Positions 1 to 9,191 of a DNA stretch of 64,000 bases are shown here, piece by piece. The notes under the pieces were generated by a model. It saw only the letters and a program-made list of their open reading frames with translations. It was not told the origin of the DNA and did not search any database. The stretch covers positions 1 to 64,000 of the forward strand of contig JAVBQJ010000025.1 in the NCBI GenBank assembly GCA_031549115.1, read 5' to 3'. The first letter of the stretch is position 1. Each line of letters opens with the position of its first letter. A program made the position numbers and the translations under genes. Origin of the DNA: JAVBQJ01 sp031549115 (GTDB lineage: Bacteria > Verrucomicrobiota > Lentisphaeria > Victivallales > Victivallaceae).

Positions 1-231
1 CGGTTTTACCCGTTCTCCTACGAAAAAAGACTTCCGGATATGCGAAAATCGAGAGACCAGATTATGCCTATGACTATAGATGGCTATGGTGATTGCTGCA
101 TTATAAGCAATGCGAAACGAGAAGACACACAGATGTTTTTCCATTTTAAAACTGTGGAAAAGATTTTAAAATTTGATTTGTCGCTGTATCAATTCCGTTC
201 GTTGCTCTTGTCAAAAATTCTGTTCCAGTAA
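1..231 (+). CDS. C-terminal fragment of an unidentified protein, cut by the window edge
   Basis: The frame is open from base 1 to a TAA at 229-231, giving at least 76 residues. An internal ATG at 40 could also start a 63-residue product. The visible part has no motif I recognise, and no long hydrophobic segment is present. It lies 43 bases upstream of the nucleotide-sugar dehydrogenase in the same direction, so it may be the end of another polysaccharide-locus gene. The function cannot be called. Confidence 0.35.
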   Translation, partial: RFYPFSYEKRLPDMRKSRDQIMPMTIDGYGDCCIISNAKREDTQMFFHFKTVEKILKFDLSLYQFRSLLLSKILFQ

Positions 232-274
232 CGATGGCGATCTGTAAAGATTATATTTAAAAGGGAAAATAAGA

Positions 275-1558
275 ATGCTCGAAAAAATCAAATCGGGTGA
301 AATCAAAATCGCCCTGATTGGGCTGGGATACGTTGGCCTGCCGCTGGCGGTGGAGTTCGGAAAGAAGTTTGCCACAGTGGGCTTCGACATCAACCCCGGG
401 CGGCTGGAAAAACTGCGCCAGGGCGTGGATGTGACGCTGGAAACCTCGACGGAAGACCTGAAGGCGTCGAAACACCTGAAATTCACCTGCGATCTGGAAG
501 ATCTGAAGGATTGCGACATCTTCATCGTCACGGTGCCCACTCCGGTGGACAAATACAACCGCCCGGACCTGACACCGCTGTACAAGGCCAGCGAAAGTGT
601 CGGCAAAGCAATGAAAGCCGGCGCTATTGTGATTTACGAGAGTACCGTCTATCCGGGGTGCACCGAAGAAGAGTGCGTCCCGGTGCTGGAAAAACACAGC
701 GGCCTCAAGTTCAATAGGGACTTCTTCTGCGGCTACAGCCCGGAACGGATCAACCCCGGCGACAAAGAGCACACGCTGACCAAGATCCTGAAAATCACCT
801 CGGGTTCGACGCCGGAAGCCGCCGAAATCGTCGACACCCTGTACAATACGATCCTCCTGAACGGCACCCACCGCGCCAGCTCAATGAAGGTGGCAGAGGC
901 GGCCAAGGTGATTGAAAACTCGCAGCGCGACCTCAATATCGCCTTTGTCAACGAGTTGGCGAAGATCTTCCATTTGATCGGCATCGACACCAACGACGTG
1001 CTGGAAGCCGCCGGGACCAAGTGGAACTTCCTGAAATTCAAGCCGGGGCTGGTCGGTGGGCACTGCATCGGCGTCGACCCGTACTACCTGACCCACAAAG
1101 CCCAGAGCCTGGGCTACCTGCCCGAAGTGATCCTGGCCGGCCGCCGCATCAATGACGGCATGGGCAAATACGTCGCCACCGAAGTGATCAAGCTAATGAT
1201 CAAGAAGGAGCAGAAGATCGCCAATGCGAAGATTCTGCAGCTCGGCATCACCTTCAAGGAAAACTGCACCGACATCCGCAATTCGCACGCCGTGGACGTG
1301 GTGCGCGGTCTCGAAGAATTCGGTTGCCGGGTCGATGTTTACGATCCCTGGGCCAATCCTGACGAGGTTTGGCACGAATACAAACTGGTCAGCTTCAATG
1401 ACCTGAAAGCGCTGGCGTCGAATTACGACGCGGTGGTGGTGGCGGTGGCGCACCGGGAGTTTTCCGAAATGAATCTGAAACAATATACCTGTGCTCACGC
1501 GGTGATTTTCGACCTGAAAGGCATCGTGCCGCGCGACATCGTGGACGGCAGGCTCTAA
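275..1558 (+). CDS. tviB: UDP-N-acetyl-hexosamine 6-dehydrogenase (TviB/WbpO type)
   Basis: This 427-residue protein is a nucleotide-sugar dehydrogenase that oxidises C6 of UDP-GlcNAc or UDP-GalNAc to the uronic acid with two NAD+. The N-terminal Rossmann motif GLGYVGLPLA is at about residues 12-21. The UDP-binding and catalytic segment GGHCIGVDPYYL has its cysteine near residue 265. The segments ESTVYPGCTEEE, GYSPERINPGD and TFKENCTDIRN are characteristic of the TviB/WbpO branch rather than of UDP-glucose dehydrogenases. The length fits the family. A purine-rich ribosome site (aagggaaaataag) precedes the ATG. The next gene, a 4-epimerase, begins with GTG directly after the stop codon. The pair matches the TviB-TviC step in Vi antigen and the WbpO-WbpP step in O-antigen synthesis, so a GalNAcA-type residue is likely. 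The exact substrate is inferred. Confidence 0.93.
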   Translation: MLEKIKSGEIKIALIGLGYVGLPLAVEFGKKFATVGFDINPGRLEKLRQGVDVTLETSTEDLKASKHLKFTCDLEDLKDCDIFIVTVPTPVDKYNRPDLTPLYKASESVGKAMKAGAIVIYESTVYPGCTEEECVPVLEKHSGLKFNRDFFCGYSPERINPGDKEHTLTKILKITSGSTPEAAEIVDTLYNTILLNGTHRASSMKVAEAAKVIENSQRDLNIAFVNELAKIFHLIGIDTNDVLEAAGTKWNFLKFKPGLVGGHCIGVDPYYLTHKAQSLGYLPEVILAGRRINDGMGKYVATEVIKLMIKKEQKIANAKILQLGITFKENCTDIRNSHAVDVVRGLEEFGCRVDVYDPWANPDEVWHEYKLVSFNDLKALASNYDAVVVAVAHREFSEMNLKQYTCAHAVIFDLKGIVPRDIVDGRL

Positions 1559-2539
1559 GTGAATCCGTTGCCGCCATCGCGCATTCTGGTGACCGGCGGG
1601 GCCGGCTTCATCGGCTCTCATCTGGCGGAAAAATTGTTGGCCGCCGGGCACGAAGTGGTGGTGCTGGACAATTTTCTGACCGGCAAACGGGCCAATCTGG
1701 CTTCGTTCGAAAACAACGAACGTTTTCAATTGATCGAAGGCGACATTCGGGATTTTGCGGTTTGCCGCCGGGCGGCGGCGGGGTGTGATTATGTGCTGCA
1801 TGAAGCGGCGTTGGGTTCGGTGCCGCGCTCGCTGGAAAATCCGCAACTGACGCTGGAAATCAACGCGCAGGGCTTCGTCAATGTGATCGAAGCGGCGCGG
1901 CAGGCTGGCGTCAAACGCTTTGTGTATGCGTCGAGCTCTTCGGTTTACGGCGACGACCCGTCGCCGGTCAAGCACGAAGACCGGCTCGGGACGCCGCTGT
2001 CGCCCTATGCGGTCAGCAAACGCGCCAACGAACTGCTGGCACTGAACTTCAGCAAGGTTTACGGTTTCGAAACCATCGGGTTGCGCTATTTCAACGTATT
2101 CGGTCCGCGCCAGGATCCCGAAGGGCCCTATGCCGCGGTGATTCCCAAGTTCATCGCCGCATTGAAGCGGCACGAATCGCCGGTGATTTACGGCGACGGC
2201 ACCAACTCGCGCGATTTCACTTACGTCGCCAATGTGGTGCAAGCCAACCTGCTTGCGTTGACCGCGGAGAACCCCGAGGCGGTCAACCGGATTTACAATG
2301 TCGCATGCGGGAAAAGCACTTCGCTTAATGAACTGTTTGTGTTGCTACGTGAAAAACTGGCGAAATTCAATCCGGAGATTGGAAAAATTGAGCCAGGATA
2401 CGGCGCTTTACGGCAAGGCGACATCGCCGACAGCCTGGCTGAAATCGACAGGGCCTGCCGATTGCTCGGTTACAACCCGGAATTCAGCGTCAAAGCAGGG
2501 ATAAAAGAAGCCATTCGGTGGTATTTTGAAAATCTGTGA
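1559..2539 (+). CDS. tviC: UDP-GlcNAc/GlcNAcA 4-epimerase (TviC/WbpP type, extended SDR)
   Basis: This 326-residue extended SDR should interconvert UDP-GlcNAc and UDP-GalNAc, or their uronates, through a 4-keto intermediate. It shows the NAD-binding GGAGFIGSH at about residues 13-21. The Ser/Tyr/Lys catalytic set lies in SSSSVYG and SPYAVSK. The FNVFGPRQDP and YGDGTNSRDFTYV segments are typical of WbpP and TviC. The start is a GTG immediately after the stop of the dehydrogenase, so translation is probably coupled. It overlaps the start of the following membrane gene by about 14 bases. Together with the upstream dehydrogenase it supplies a UDP-hexosaminuronate for the polymer. Confidence 0.9.
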   Translation: MNPLPPSRILVTGGAGFIGSHLAEKLLAAGHEVVVLDNFLTGKRANLASFENNERFQLIEGDIRDFAVCRRAAAGCDYVLHEAALGSVPRSLENPQLTLEINAQGFVNVIEAARQAGVKRFVYASSSSVYGDDPSPVKHEDRLGTPLSPYAVSKRANELLALNFSKVYGFETIGLRYFNVFGPRQDPEGPYAAVIPKFIAALKRHESPVIYGDGTNSRDFTYVANVVQANLLALTAENPEAVNRIYNVACGKSTSLNELFVLLREKLAKFNPEIGKIEPGYGALRQGDIADSLAEIDRACRLLGYNPEFSVKAGIKEAIRWYFENL

Positions 2540-3347
2540 TTTATATCAAAATCGATTCACGCGGTTTTTCTACGAAAAAACCCGAAAACCGATTCTCGGC
2601 CCGATGGATTGGTGCGGGCGATATGTCGGTTTAACTGTTTTTTTGTTGCTTCTTGTCGGTACTGGCTTGCGCCTCGGTTACCAGGGAATGGTCGAGCGAT
2701 CGGAGAGGGATGAGTCTTTTTATATCACAAAGGCCGAAAAATGGGAGGATCTGAGTGAGGACGATCCAACCCGGTATCCGCTATTGGTTCATGTCGGCCT
2801 GTTGATTGACCGGCTTGGATTCGATGTTGAATCGGGATTACGATGTTTCAATCTGTGTTGCTCCGGCCTGTGGCTGTATATGATGTATCAGCTTGGGAAA
2901 GCCGTTTTTTCCTCAAAAAATATTGGTCTGATTTGTCTTGCGTTGGCAGTTTTCAATCCGTACACGATTCGCATAGGAGCAGCGGTATTACGGGAACCAT
3001 TGTATTTGTTGGTTTTCAGTTGCGGGTTATTTTGCGCGACTCAGATTGTTCGTGGAGTCGGAATTCTGCGTTATGCTGCTTTATTGGGCTTGTTGACGAT
3101 CTTGGGGCTTTGGAGTCGTGCTGAAGGTGCGGAAATGCAAATCCTGATGCCGCTTGCCGTGGTCTTTCGCGCAATTGCAATGTGGGACGCAAAAATTAAA
3201 CGCCCCGGGGGAAAGCTCCGTCTCGCAGGGGGGATATTGCTGTATTTACTCACGCTGGGAGCGGCTGGCGTTGCACTCTACTCTTTTTGCCCGAGATATT
3301 TTTCCGTTCTACGGTGGTGGATTACCTTTGGTCTTTTTTCGAGATGA
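2526..3347 (+). CDS. N-terminal half of a GT39/PMT-like membrane glycosyltransferase, ended by a frameshift
   Basis: This 273-codon frame starts with TTG (2526), or possibly ATG at 2604. Several transmembrane segments are separated by a first loop containing RDESFYITKAEKW. An acidic pair in that position is characteristic of dolichyl/undecaprenyl-phosphate-dependent mannosyltransferases (GT39, ArnT-like), which use lipid-linked sugar donors outside the cytoplasmic membrane. The frame ends abruptly at 3345-3347 inside a hydrophobic segment. The hydrophobic protein resumes in the -1 frame at the T6 run 3334-3339. One extra T there would join GLF to FEMITISGYF and give one protein of roughly 710 residues. 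It is either a natural pseudogene, a phase-variable gene, or a sequence error in a homopolymer. Confidence 0.6.
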   Translation: MKICDLYQNRFTRFFYEKTRKPILGPMDWCGRYVGLTVFLLLLVGTGLRLGYQGMVERSERDESFYITKAEKWEDLSEDDPTRYPLLVHVGLLIDRLGFDVESGLRCFNLCCSGLWLYMMYQLGKAVFSSKNIGLICLALAVFNPYTIRIGAAVLREPLYLLVFSCGLFCATQIVRGVGILRYAALLGLLTILGLWSRAEGAEMQILMPLAVVFRAIAMWDAKIKRPGGKLRLAGGILLYLLTLGAAGVALYSFCPRYFSVLRWWITFGLFSR

Positions 3348-4663
3348 TTACCATAAGTGGCTATTTTTTGACAGCATTTGTGCCGATTGCCGTCATGAGC
3401 TTCCTGGGATTTTGCTGTCTATGGCAATATCGCCATTCCGAGTGGAACTACCGGATTTTCTTTCTGGCTGCGGTCTTTCTGTTCATGATTTCCTGGCGGA
3501 TGCCGGTGGTAGCCAGTCACCGTTATGTTTTGCCGGTAATCGTAGTTGGAGTTTTATTTGCCGCATTATTTCTCAAGACTCTATCGGGGCGGATAGCTCC
3601 GGTCGGCAGATGGCTTTGTGGAATCTTATTGCTGGGGACGGCGATTGCCGGCACGGCCAAAGCTATGCGATTTCAGGAATCCAAGCCGTATCTGACCGAT
3701 ATGCCGGCAATGATTCACCAGGAAATCCGGCAGCACCAATGGAACCATGCGCTGGTACTGGCTCTGGGAAATCTTGGCGGAGATTTCAAATTCAGCGATT
3801 CAGTAACGCTGCAATACATCCTCAAACAACAGAAATTCAGTTCATCGGAATGCCAGGAGGCGTTTTTTGAGAGTATTAACTGTTGCGAGCCGGAATGTTT
3901 GCTGTTGCGGTATCCGGTTTTGTATATTCTCATATCTTCGACCGAGCCGGGTGAAGATTTTTCTGAAAAGTGGCAAACAAGGTATGGCCGCGCCCCGGAG
4001 TTCTGCTATGAGTTCGTCCGTCCGAAAGACCGGATGCGTTATCAGATGTTCCGCGTGGTTTCGCCGTATTACAGTGCGCGCTTGACCGGCGAGCAACGAT
4101 TGGGAAAACTCCGCCAGTTCAACCTGTTGCCCAATCCTGATTTTTCTCAGATGCAGAATTTGTCCGGGGAGTCCACGGAAATGCGGGAGTTAACTTCCCG
4201 TGGCATGAGAAGGAGAAAAAACTCCGGGCCAATACATGTGCCGGTCGGATGGAATTTCGATCTTGAATCTTGGCGGAAAGACGTCTGGCCCGCAGGTTTG
4301 GAATATACGGATCAGCGAAAACTTCGTTTGTTCGGAAGGGGCCGCGTTGCGCTTCTGCAGACCTCCAAACCTTTTGGAGGAGGGGAAGTGTATCAACTGG
4401 GAGGCAGCCTGACGGTACGGAAGACTTCGGTTTTCCATGTCCAGACAGTGCAAATGCAAAACGGGGAAATGATTTCTCAATCAAAAGTTTTTGCGAAAAC
4501 AATGCGACCTGGGGTTTACGAATTTGCCGGTCTGGTTGATCTTTCAGGCTGGCCTGGAGAATGGTTTGTCCGGTTCGGTCTGCAATACGGCGATATCGAA
4601 CTGGAAAGTATCTATTTGGTTGAACAATCTGTATTTAACGATACAACGCAAGGTAAAAAATAA
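3287..4663 (+). CDS. C-terminal half of the same frameshifted membrane glycosyltransferase-like protein
   Basis: The frame opens before 3287, and its sensible homology to the upstream half begins near 3340 (FEMITISGYFLTAF). The first part, to about residue 120, has four or so hydrophobic segments, including ASHRYVLPVIVVGVLFAALF, a layout usual in GT39-type proteins. The remainder is a soluble domain of about 300 residues ending in a jelly-roll-like, beta-rich stretch that I cannot name. No ribosome site is obvious before the ATG at 3287, which supports reading it as the second half of the broken upstream gene rather than an independent gene. The downstream PglF-like gene begins 2 bases after its stop. 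Confidence 0.55.
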   Translation: MPEIFFRSTVVDYLWSFFEMITISGYFLTAFVPIAVMSFLGFCCLWQYRHSEWNYRIFFLAAVFLFMISWRMPVVASHRYVLPVIVVGVLFAALFLKTLSGRIAPVGRWLCGILLLGTAIAGTAKAMRFQESKPYLTDMPAMIHQEIRQHQWNHALVLALGNLGGDFKFSDSVTLQYILKQQKFSSSECQEAFFESINCCEPECLLLRYPVLYILISSTEPGEDFSEKWQTRYGRAPEFCYEFVRPKDRMRYQMFRVVSPYYSARLTGEQRLGKLRQFNLLPNPDFSQMQNLSGESTEMRELTSRGMRRRKNSGPIHVPVGWNFDLESWRKDVWPAGLEYTDQRKLRLFGRGRVALLQTSKPFGGGEVYQLGGSLTVRKTSVFHVQTVQMQNGEMISQSKVFAKTMRPGVYEFAGLVDLSGWPGEWFVRFGLQYGDIELESIYLVEQSVFNDTTQGKK

Positions 4664-4665
4664 TA

Positions 4666-6633
4666 ATGTCATTGTTTCCGCAATTAACCGGTTCGAGCAA
4701 AAAGTATATTTTAAGAACCGGGTTCATCGCATACGATATGGTGACGGTTCTCATCTCCTTTTACGCCGCGCTCTATATCAGCTTCGGATGCGAATTCAAC
4801 GCCATTCCCGCTCCCTGCTTTGAGGCGTATCTCTTCAGTATCCAGTTTTATCTGCCCGGCTGTATTCTTATTTATTGGCTGTTCCGGCTTTACAACAGTA
4901 TCTGGCGGCTGGTGAGCTATAATGAACTGTTTTCCTTTACGCTTGCGGTCCTGTTGGCGGTCTTTATCTATTTTGTGGCCGGAACCATCTTTTCGCTGCC
5001 GCTGCCGCGCCGGTACTATGTCACCGGCGGCTGGTTGCAGCTGTGGCTGCTGCTCTTATGCCGTTTTTCATACCGGTTCCTGATTTATCTGGTGTTGAGC
5101 TTAAAAAAATTCACCCGGAAAAGTACGGTGCAACATAGAGCCATGCTGATCGGCGCCGGCTCGGCGGGCCAGATTATTTTGCGGGATGTCATGGCCAACG
5201 ATGCCGCCGATGTGGAAATCATGTGCATCATTGACGATGATCTCGGGAAACGCCATTGCCGCATGAGCGGAGTTCCCGTAGTCGGCGGGCGCGACGACAT
5301 TCTTCTCAATATCAAAAAATATGAGATTGAGGAGATTCTGTTCGCCATTCCGACCATTTCCGCGAGGGACAAACGCGATATTCTAACCATCTGCCAGGAG
5401 ACGGGCTGCAAGCTGAAAATCCTGCCGGGAATTTACTCTCTGGTCAACGGCGACGTCAGTCTTGCGCAAATGCGCAATGTTACCATTGAGGAGCTGCTCG
5501 GGCGCGATCCGATCAAAGTGAATACGGATGAAATCCTGAATGATTTAAGCGGCAAAGTCATTCTTGTCACCGGCGGCGGCGGTTCCATCGGCAGTGAATT
5601 GTGCCGGCAGATCGCGAAGCACAAGCCGAAACAACTGATTATTTTGGATATTTACGAAAACAATGCGTATGACATCGAACAGGAATTGCGCCACGGACAA
5701 CCCGACTTGAATTTGACTGTACTGATCGGTTCGGTTCGTGACAGCAAACGCATCCGCCAGGTGTTTGCCGCATACAAGCCGGAAATCGTCTTCCATGCCG
5801 CTGCGCATAAACATGTGCCGTTGATGGAAGAAAGCCCGTTTGAGGCGATCAAGAACAACGTCCTCGGCACTTACAAAACCGCCTGCGCCGCCATGCTGAA
5901 CGGCTGCAAGCGTTTCGTGCTGATCTCAACAGACAAGGCGGTGAATCCGACCAACATCATGGGCGCGTCTAAGCGCCTTTGTGAAATGGTGATTCAAACC
6001 TTGGACAAGATCAATCGAAGTAGAAATTATGATGTTTTGCCGAAGTTCCTTTCCATGCATGAAGACGCGGCGGACGGAACGGAAAATCCCTTCCGGAATA
6101 TCTCTGGACGCACGGAATTTGTCGCGGTGCGCTTCGGTAATGTGCTCGGCAGCAACGGTTCGGTGATTCCGCTTTTCAAGAAACAGATCGCCAAAGGCGG
6201 ACCGGTGATCGTGACGCATCCGGACATCATCCGTTATTTCATGACGATCCCCGAAGCGGTCAGCTTGGTTTTGGAAGCCGAAACCTATGCGCGGGGCGGC
6301 GAAATCTTCGTGCTGGACATGGGGGCACCGGTCAAAATCGACGCGCTGGCGCGCAACCTGATCAAATTGTGCGGTTTCACGCCGGACGTCGATATTAAAA
6401 TCGAATACAGCGGCCTGCGTCCCGGCGAGAAGCTTTATGAAGAAAAACTCATGTCCGAAGAAGGGTTGGAAATGACACAAAACGAATTGATCCACGTCGC
6501 GAAACCGCTCGACTGGGAAGTGGAACCGTTTTTGAAATCGCTGGAAATTCTGGCGCGGGCGGCCTACGAAAATCAAGGCAACGCTTTCGCCATGGTCGGA
6601 AATATGGTGAAAACGTTTAAACACGGAGAATAG
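4666..6633 (+). CDS. pglF: Membrane UDP-GlcNAc 4,6-dehydratase, PglF/WbpM/CapD family
   Basis: This 655-residue protein should convert UDP-GlcNAc to UDP-4-keto-6-deoxy-GlcNAc, the precursor of bacillosamine, QuiNAc, FucNAc and related sugars. Four N-terminal membrane helices cover about residues 15-140. A CoA-binding-like Rossmann domain follows (AMLIGAGSAGQ). The SDR domain begins at about residue 297 with LVTGGGGSIGSE. The catalytic segment STDKAVNPTNIMGASKR has the Met-x3-Lys variant in place of Tyr-x3-Lys that is normal for this family. RYFMTIPEA and LRPGEKLYEE are further family marks. The length agrees with WbpM and PglF. An unusual insert of about 20 residues (HEDAADGTENPFRN region) follows the catalytic helix. 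The phosphosugar transferase starts 3 bases downstream, as in pgl-type loci. Confidence 0.92.
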   Translation: MSLFPQLTGSSKKYILRTGFIAYDMVTVLISFYAALYISFGCEFNAIPAPCFEAYLFSIQFYLPGCILIYWLFRLYNSIWRLVSYNELFSFTLAVLLAVFIYFVAGTIFSLPLPRRYYVTGGWLQLWLLLLCRFSYRFLIYLVLSLKKFTRKSTVQHRAMLIGAGSAGQIILRDVMANDAADVEIMCIIDDDLGKRHCRMSGVPVVGGRDDILLNIKKYEIEEILFAIPTISARDKRDILTICQETGCKLKILPGIYSLVNGDVSLAQMRNVTIEELLGRDPIKVNTDEILNDLSGKVILVTGGGGSIGSELCRQIAKHKPKQLIILDIYENNAYDIEQELRHGQPDLNLTVLIGSVRDSKRIRQVFAAYKPEIVFHAAAHKHVPLMEESPFEAIKNNVLGTYKTACAAMLNGCKRFVLISTDKAVNPTNIMGASKRLCEMVIQTLDKINRSRNYDVLPKFLSMHEDAADGTENPFRNISGRTEFVAVRFGNVLGSNGSVIPLFKKQIAKGGPVIVTHPDIIRYFMTIPEAVSLVLEAETYARGGEIFVLDMGAPVKIDALARNLIKLCGFTPDVDIKIEYSGLRPGEKLYEEKLMSEEGLEMTQNELIHVAKPLDWEVEPFLKSLEILARAAYENQGNAFAMVGNMVKTFKHGE

Positions 6634-6636
6634 AGA

Positions 6637-7275
6637 ATGTATAAATTTTTCATAAAACGAATATTTGATATAATTGGCGCTTGTGCGGGATTGGCTTTTG
6701 CCACTCCCATCTTGATTATCTTTGTTATCCTGATCAAACTGGAAACGCCGGGGCCGGTTATTTTTCGACAAAAGCGGATCGGCTATAAGGGAAGAGTTTT
6801 TGAAATCTGGAAATTCCGCTCAATGGTACAAAATGCCGAACACAGCGGCAGCGGAGTTTATTCCGATAAAAACGATAGTCGGGTTACTCGTATCGGACGC
6901 TTGATACGGGCGACCAGTATTGACGAATTGCCGCAGTTGTTTAACGTTTTGCGCGGCGAAATGAGTTTTATCGGCCCCCGTCCGCCGTTAACCTATCACC
7001 CGTGGAATTTTGACAAATATACCGATAAGCAGAAGCGTATGTTCGATGTGCGGCCCGGTATTTCCGGCTGGGCACAGGTCAACGGGCGCAAAGATGTGGA
7101 GTGGCACAAGCGAATTGAACTCAACGTGTGGTATGTGAATAATGTGTCGCTGTTGCTGGATTTGAAGATAATGTGGCTTACAATGCGGAAAGTCGTTTCA
7201 AATGCAGATAACGAAAATACCGGCGTAACAGTTGTAAAGTCCGTAGACATCGAGAAAAAAGAGGTGACTCAATAA
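6637..7275 (+). CDS. pglC: Initiating undecaprenyl-phosphate phosphosugar transferase (PglC/WcaJ C-terminal type)
   Basis: At 212 residues this is a small monotopic phosphoglycosyl transferase that moves a sugar-1-phosphate from UDP-sugar to undecaprenyl phosphate at the inner membrane, starting each repeat unit. One re-entrant hydrophobic helix lies at residues 4-33 (KRIFDIIGACAGLAFATP). It is followed by PVIFRQKRIGYKG and the KFRSM motif. The catalytic Asp-Glu pair is in the ATSIDELPQLFNVLRGEMSF region. The FIGPRPPL and RPGISGWAQVNGR motifs are diagnostic. The stop codon overlaps the ATG of the next gene (taatg). Following a PglF-like dehydratase, its likely substrate is a UDP-diNAc or UDP-6-deoxy-HexNAc, which is an inference. 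From here the DNA becomes clearly A+T-richer. Confidence 0.93.
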   Translation: MYKFFIKRIFDIIGACAGLAFATPILIIFVILIKLETPGPVIFRQKRIGYKGRVFEIWKFRSMVQNAEHSGSGVYSDKNDSRVTRIGRLIRATSIDELPQLFNVLRGEMSFIGPRPPLTYHPWNFDKYTDKQKRMFDVRPGISGWAQVNGRKDVEWHKRIELNVWYVNNVSLLLDLKIMWLTMRKVVSNADNENTGVTVVKSVDIEKKEVTQ

Positions 7276-8102
7276 TGTCATTGACACTCATGTACATAAC
7301 AAACCGCCCGGAGATAGCACAGATTGCCGAAATTGCGGGGGTCGATCGGATTTTTGTTGATCTCGAATATATAGGAAAATCAATGCGTCAAGGCGGTATG
7401 GACACGGTTCAGTCGCATCACAATCTCAATGATGTAAAGCGAATCTCCGAGGCGATCACAACAGCAAAACTGGTTGTTCGTATAAACCCTATTCACGATG
7501 CAACGCAGCAATATATTTCTTCAGAAGAAGAAATTGACACAGCCATTGCAAACGGCGCAGATATTATTATGTTGCCGTTCTTCAAAACAATGGGAGAAGT
7601 ACAAAGATTTCTTTTTTCCGTGGCTGGGCGAGCCCAAACTATGCTTCTGCTCGAAACTCCGGAGGCTGTCGAAATCGTAGACGAGATATTGACCCTTGAT
7701 GGGATTGATTTTATTCACATTGGTCTTAATGATTTGAGTCTTGGCTATAAAATGAAATTTATGTTTGAACTCCTGACTGATGGTATCGTTGAAAGATTAT
7801 GCAATAAGTTTAGGGAAAAGGGTATCTCCTATGGTTTTGGTGGTATTGCCTCTCTTGGCAAGGGCGCGATTCCGGCCGAAATGATCATTAAAGAACACTA
7901 TCGCCTTGGGTCTACCTGTGCAATTCTTTCCCGTAGTTTTTGCAATGTAGATAAAATAACCCATATGGGAGTTATCAGCTCAACGTTTGTGAATGGAATG
8001 CGTGAAATCAGAGAATTTGAAGCCACGTGTGAAAAACACATTGAATACTTTATGGACAACAAGTTAAAACTAAAAAGAGCAGTTGGAGAGTTCGTTAAGT
8101 GA
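7275..8102 (+). CDS. HpcH/HpaI-family aldolase
   Basis: This 275-residue TIM-barrel protein is of the HpcH/HpaI (class II, divalent-metal, pyruvate-dependent) aldolase or citrate-lyase-beta superfamily. Visible marks are GVDRIFVDLEY near residue 25, the LVVRINP strand, LLLETPEAVEIVDEIL carrying the metal-binding Glu, and IDFIHIGLNDLSLGY carrying the metal-binding Asp. Such enzymes join or split pyruvate (or oxaloacetate) and an aldehyde. Inside a capsule locus it is more likely biosynthetic. It overlaps the acyltransferase start by 4 bases and is near a 2-hydroxyacid dehydrogenase, so the three may make and attach a hydroxy-acyl substituent. That pathway is an inference. The substrate is unknown. 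Confidence 0.75.
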   Translation: MSLTLMYITNRPEIAQIAEIAGVDRIFVDLEYIGKSMRQGGMDTVQSHHNLNDVKRISEAITTAKLVVRINPIHDATQQYISSEEEIDTAIANGADIIMLPFFKTMGEVQRFLFSVAGRAQTMLLLETPEAVEIVDEILTLDGIDFIHIGLNDLSLGYKMKFMFELLTDGIVERLCNKFREKGISYGFGGIASLGKGAIPAEMIIKEHYRLGSTCAILSRSFCNVDKITHMGVISSTFVNGMREIREFEATCEKHIEYFMDNKLKLKRAVGEFVK

Positions 8103-9130
8103 TTGTATATATTACATGGCTTCGATGTCTTGCTGCGATACTGATCACCAATGCTCACTATACAGGTATTTATCCTGCTGATCTGGTTGCAAATGGCGGA
8201 CTCATTGGCGATAACGTATTCTTCTGCATATCAGGGTATTGTTTGACGAATTTGAGGGTCGGTTTTTTTGAATGGTATGGCAAAAGATTGAACCGTATTC
8301 TGCCTGCAGTTATTATTATTAGTGCTGTCTACTTGATTCTGAAGCAGTATGACTTTTCTGCCTATGCGGCAGGAACAGAAAAAACTCTTTTGTATCAAGC
8401 ACTTTCTGCGATGGGTGTGACGTATTCGAAATGGTTGTCCTGGTTTGTGTACCCAACCTATTATCATTTTGTGGCTTCGATTCTGGTATTGTATGTTCCG
8501 TATTACTTTATTCTTCAGAACGACAATACGAGAACGCATATCCCGGTTGTTATGGGCATAATTCTGATTGCTTATGTTATTTTGTATTTCTTTGCTTACG
8601 ATAAGAGCTATTATCATATTGATACGGTGAGAGAACCGTTTATTCGATTCCTCTTCCTGGAGAGTATGTTGCTCGGAGCGTGGTTCAAATTGAACGATGC
8701 AAAATTGCGTAACACCGGAAAACCTCTTCTGTTCGCAATGGGGACAGCGGTAGTATTTGCCGTATATTTCGCAAGTAAGATTTTGCTTGCGGGAGGGCGG
8801 GGAACAAGTCTTCAAATTTGCAATCAAATCCTCATTTTTGTGCTGCTGTTCTTTATTACTCGGTGGTTTAGCAGCATGGATCGGTACTTGGATAAAGCTC
8901 CGAAGTGGTTGTTTCGGATTGTTACTCTAATTGCAGATCTGACATTGGAAATCTATCTGGTACAGTATGTACTGATAGATTTTATCCGAGAGATGAATCT
9001 ATTCTTCCCGTTGAATTGGATTATGCTAACAACACTGATTGTTGTTGCTGCGTTTATTTTGCACACGATTACAAAATCAGTTACAAATCTTGTGACGGCA
9101 GGAGTTGAAAAACTCCAGCGTAAATCATGA
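8099..9130 (+). CDS. Acyltransferase-3 family membrane protein (O- or N-acyltransferase)
   Basis: This 343-residue, polytopic protein has about ten hydrophobic helices. The N-terminal segment WLRCLAAILITNAHY carries the conserved Arg and His of acyltransferase family 3 (Acyl_transf_3), and GKRLNRILPAVII is the second conserved basic motif. Family members acetylate or otherwise acylate sugars of surface polysaccharides, using a cytoplasmic acyl-CoA. The GTG start at 8099 overlaps the preceding TGA (gtga), which implies translational coupling to the aldolase. The acyl group is unknown; coupling raises the possibility that it is not simple acetate. Confidence 0.85.
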   Translation: MIVYITWLRCLAAILITNAHYTGIYPADLVANGGLIGDNVFFCISGYCLTNLRVGFFEWYGKRLNRILPAVIIISAVYLILKQYDFSAYAAGTEKTLLYQALSAMGVTYSKWLSWFVYPTYYHFVASILVLYVPYYFILQNDNTRTHIPVVMGIILIAYVILYFFAYDKSYYHIDTVREPFIRFLFLESMLLGAWFKLNDAKLRNTGKPLLFAMGTAVVFAVYFASKILLAGGRGTSLQICNQILIFVLLFFITRWFSSMDRYLDKAPKWLFRIVTLIADLTLEIYLVQYVLIDFIREMNLFFPLNWIMLTTLIVVAAFILHTITKSVTNLVTAGVEKLQRKS

Positions 9131-9191
9131 ACATAAAAATTGTATTATCAGGAATAAAACCTTTTGACCGTGTTGCTGGACGGATGATAAT

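Noticed and set aside
3331..3340. Programmed -1 ribosomal frameshift at the T6 run
   Set aside because: The zero-frame codons here are GGT CTT TTT TCG, which do not form a standard X-XXY-YYZ heptamer, and no clear downstream pseudoknot was seen; a base deletion or homopolymer error is simpler.
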